From the NCBI RefSeq assembly GCF_000272475.1, contig NZ_AKFJ01000015.1, forward strand, positions 81,486 to 145,485: DNA of 64,000 nucleotides, read 5' to 3'. Under the pieces are notes generated by a model. The model had not been told where the DNA came from, did not search any database, and saw only the letters and a list, made by a program, of their open reading frames with translations. Origin of the DNA: Novosphingobium sp. Rr 2-17. Its GTDB lineage: Bacteria > Pseudomonadota > Alphaproteobacteria > Sphingomonadales > Sphingomonadaceae. This document shows, piece after piece, positions 63,805-64,000 of this stretch (its first letter is position 1; each line of letters opens with the position of its first letter). A program made the position numbers and the translations under genes.

Positions 63805-64000
63805 ACCGCTCGCTCGTCATGTAAGGCAGCGTCCAGCCCGGCGCGTTCGGCCTCCTCGGGCACCCGCATCGCCACGACGAAAGAGGCCGTCACGGCCACG
63901 ATCAGGGTGCCGATCACCGACCACATCGCCACCACGCCCACCGCGATTGCCTGCGCCACGGTCTGGGCGATTGCGCTGTTGCCCCCGCCCCCGCCCCCGG
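63801..64000 (-). CDS. amt: Ammonium transporter (3' part)
   Basis: The minus strand ends with an open frame entering from the window edge; about 66 residues are visible. The last membrane helix and tail read IAQTVAQAIAVGVVAMWSVI, IVAVTASFVVAM, RVPEEAERAGLDAALHDERAV. The ending RVxEExExxGLDxxxHxExA is characteristic of Amt/AmtB transporters. The rest lies outside the window. It leads into the DUF805 gene with overlapping codons. Confidence 0.82.
   Translation of the reverse strand, partial: GGGGGGNSAIAQTVAQAIAVGVVAMWSVIGTLIVAVTASFVVAMRVPEEAERAGLDAALHDERAV

Overview
The window looks like chromosome of a sphingomonad (Alphaproteobacteria, Sphingomonadales; Novosphingobium or a close relative is my best guess). 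The reasons are the high GC content, the dense ATGA-type gene overlaps, a class I lysyl-tRNA synthetase, the rpmF-plsX-fabH-ihfA-merR cluster, a hisZ-purA junction, and many families common in this order (DUF4173, DUF1674, CobT, N-carbamoylputrescine amidase, PEP-CTERM protein). The genus is inferred from protein character only; no 16S rRNA gene is present.

Layout. 1-2.6 kb: 3' end of hisZ, purA and an exported L,D-transpeptidase-like protein. 2.65-6.5 kb (minus): a DUF4173 membrane protein, an OmpR-type regulator and its histidine kinase. 6.7-11.7 kb (plus): a tightly overlapped MarR, FUSC, DUF1656, HlyD and NodT set that should form an AaeAB-like tripartite efflux system. 11.76-16.7 kb: a short DUF1674 gene, an RsmB-type rRNA methyltransferase, a PEP-CTERM choice-of-anchor protein, msrA, an N-carbamoylputrescine amidase and folK, ending at tRNA-Lys(TTT).

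16.8-27.7 kb is accessory DNA beginning right at the tRNA-Lys. It holds an excisionase-like remnant, a small gene broken at an 8-base homopolymer, a CdiI_2-like immunity/membrane fusion, a YcxB-like protein, a membrane protein paired with a large SPFH protein, remnants of an IS5-family and an IS3-family element, a Sel1-like exported protein, a GT22 (Alg9-like) glycosyltransferase, a zeta/ParD-like toxin-antitoxin pair and an exported endonuclease/exonuclease/phosphatase-fold enzyme. No intact integrase or transposase is present, so it looks like an old, eroded island or integration hotspot. An intergenic hairpin repeat in it (19.6 kb) recurs at 41.07 kb.

28-32 kb: a FecI-type sigma factor, FecR anti-sigma factor and FecA-type TonB-dependent receptor, with overlapping genes. 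32-41 kb: core genes (priA, DUF4197 lipoprotein, transaldolase, cobT, DMT transporter, cysS, D-2-hydroxyacid dehydrogenase). 41.2-43.6 kb: two small conserved genes divergent from an S24-type repressor with palindromic operators, then an MBL hydrolase and a MAPEG protein. 43.8-46.8 kb: rpmF-plsX-fabH-ihfA-merR. 46.9-50.2 kb (minus): SixA-like phosphatase and a DinG-like helicase. 50.3-53.8 kb: PadR/DUF2218, class I LysRS, DUF1003. 53.9-56.7 kb (minus): RcnB-like protein and EttA. 56.9-64 kb: M28 peptidase, CitE-like lyase, exported peroxiredoxin, prfB, a lipoprotein-type methyltransferase, a nitronate monooxygenase-like protein, DUF805 and the 3' end of an ammonium transporter.

The most interesting parts are the tRNA-Lys accessory region (immunity fusion; membrane/SPFH pair; GT22 gene), the dispersed hairpin repeat, and several well-formed palindromes upstream of regulators.
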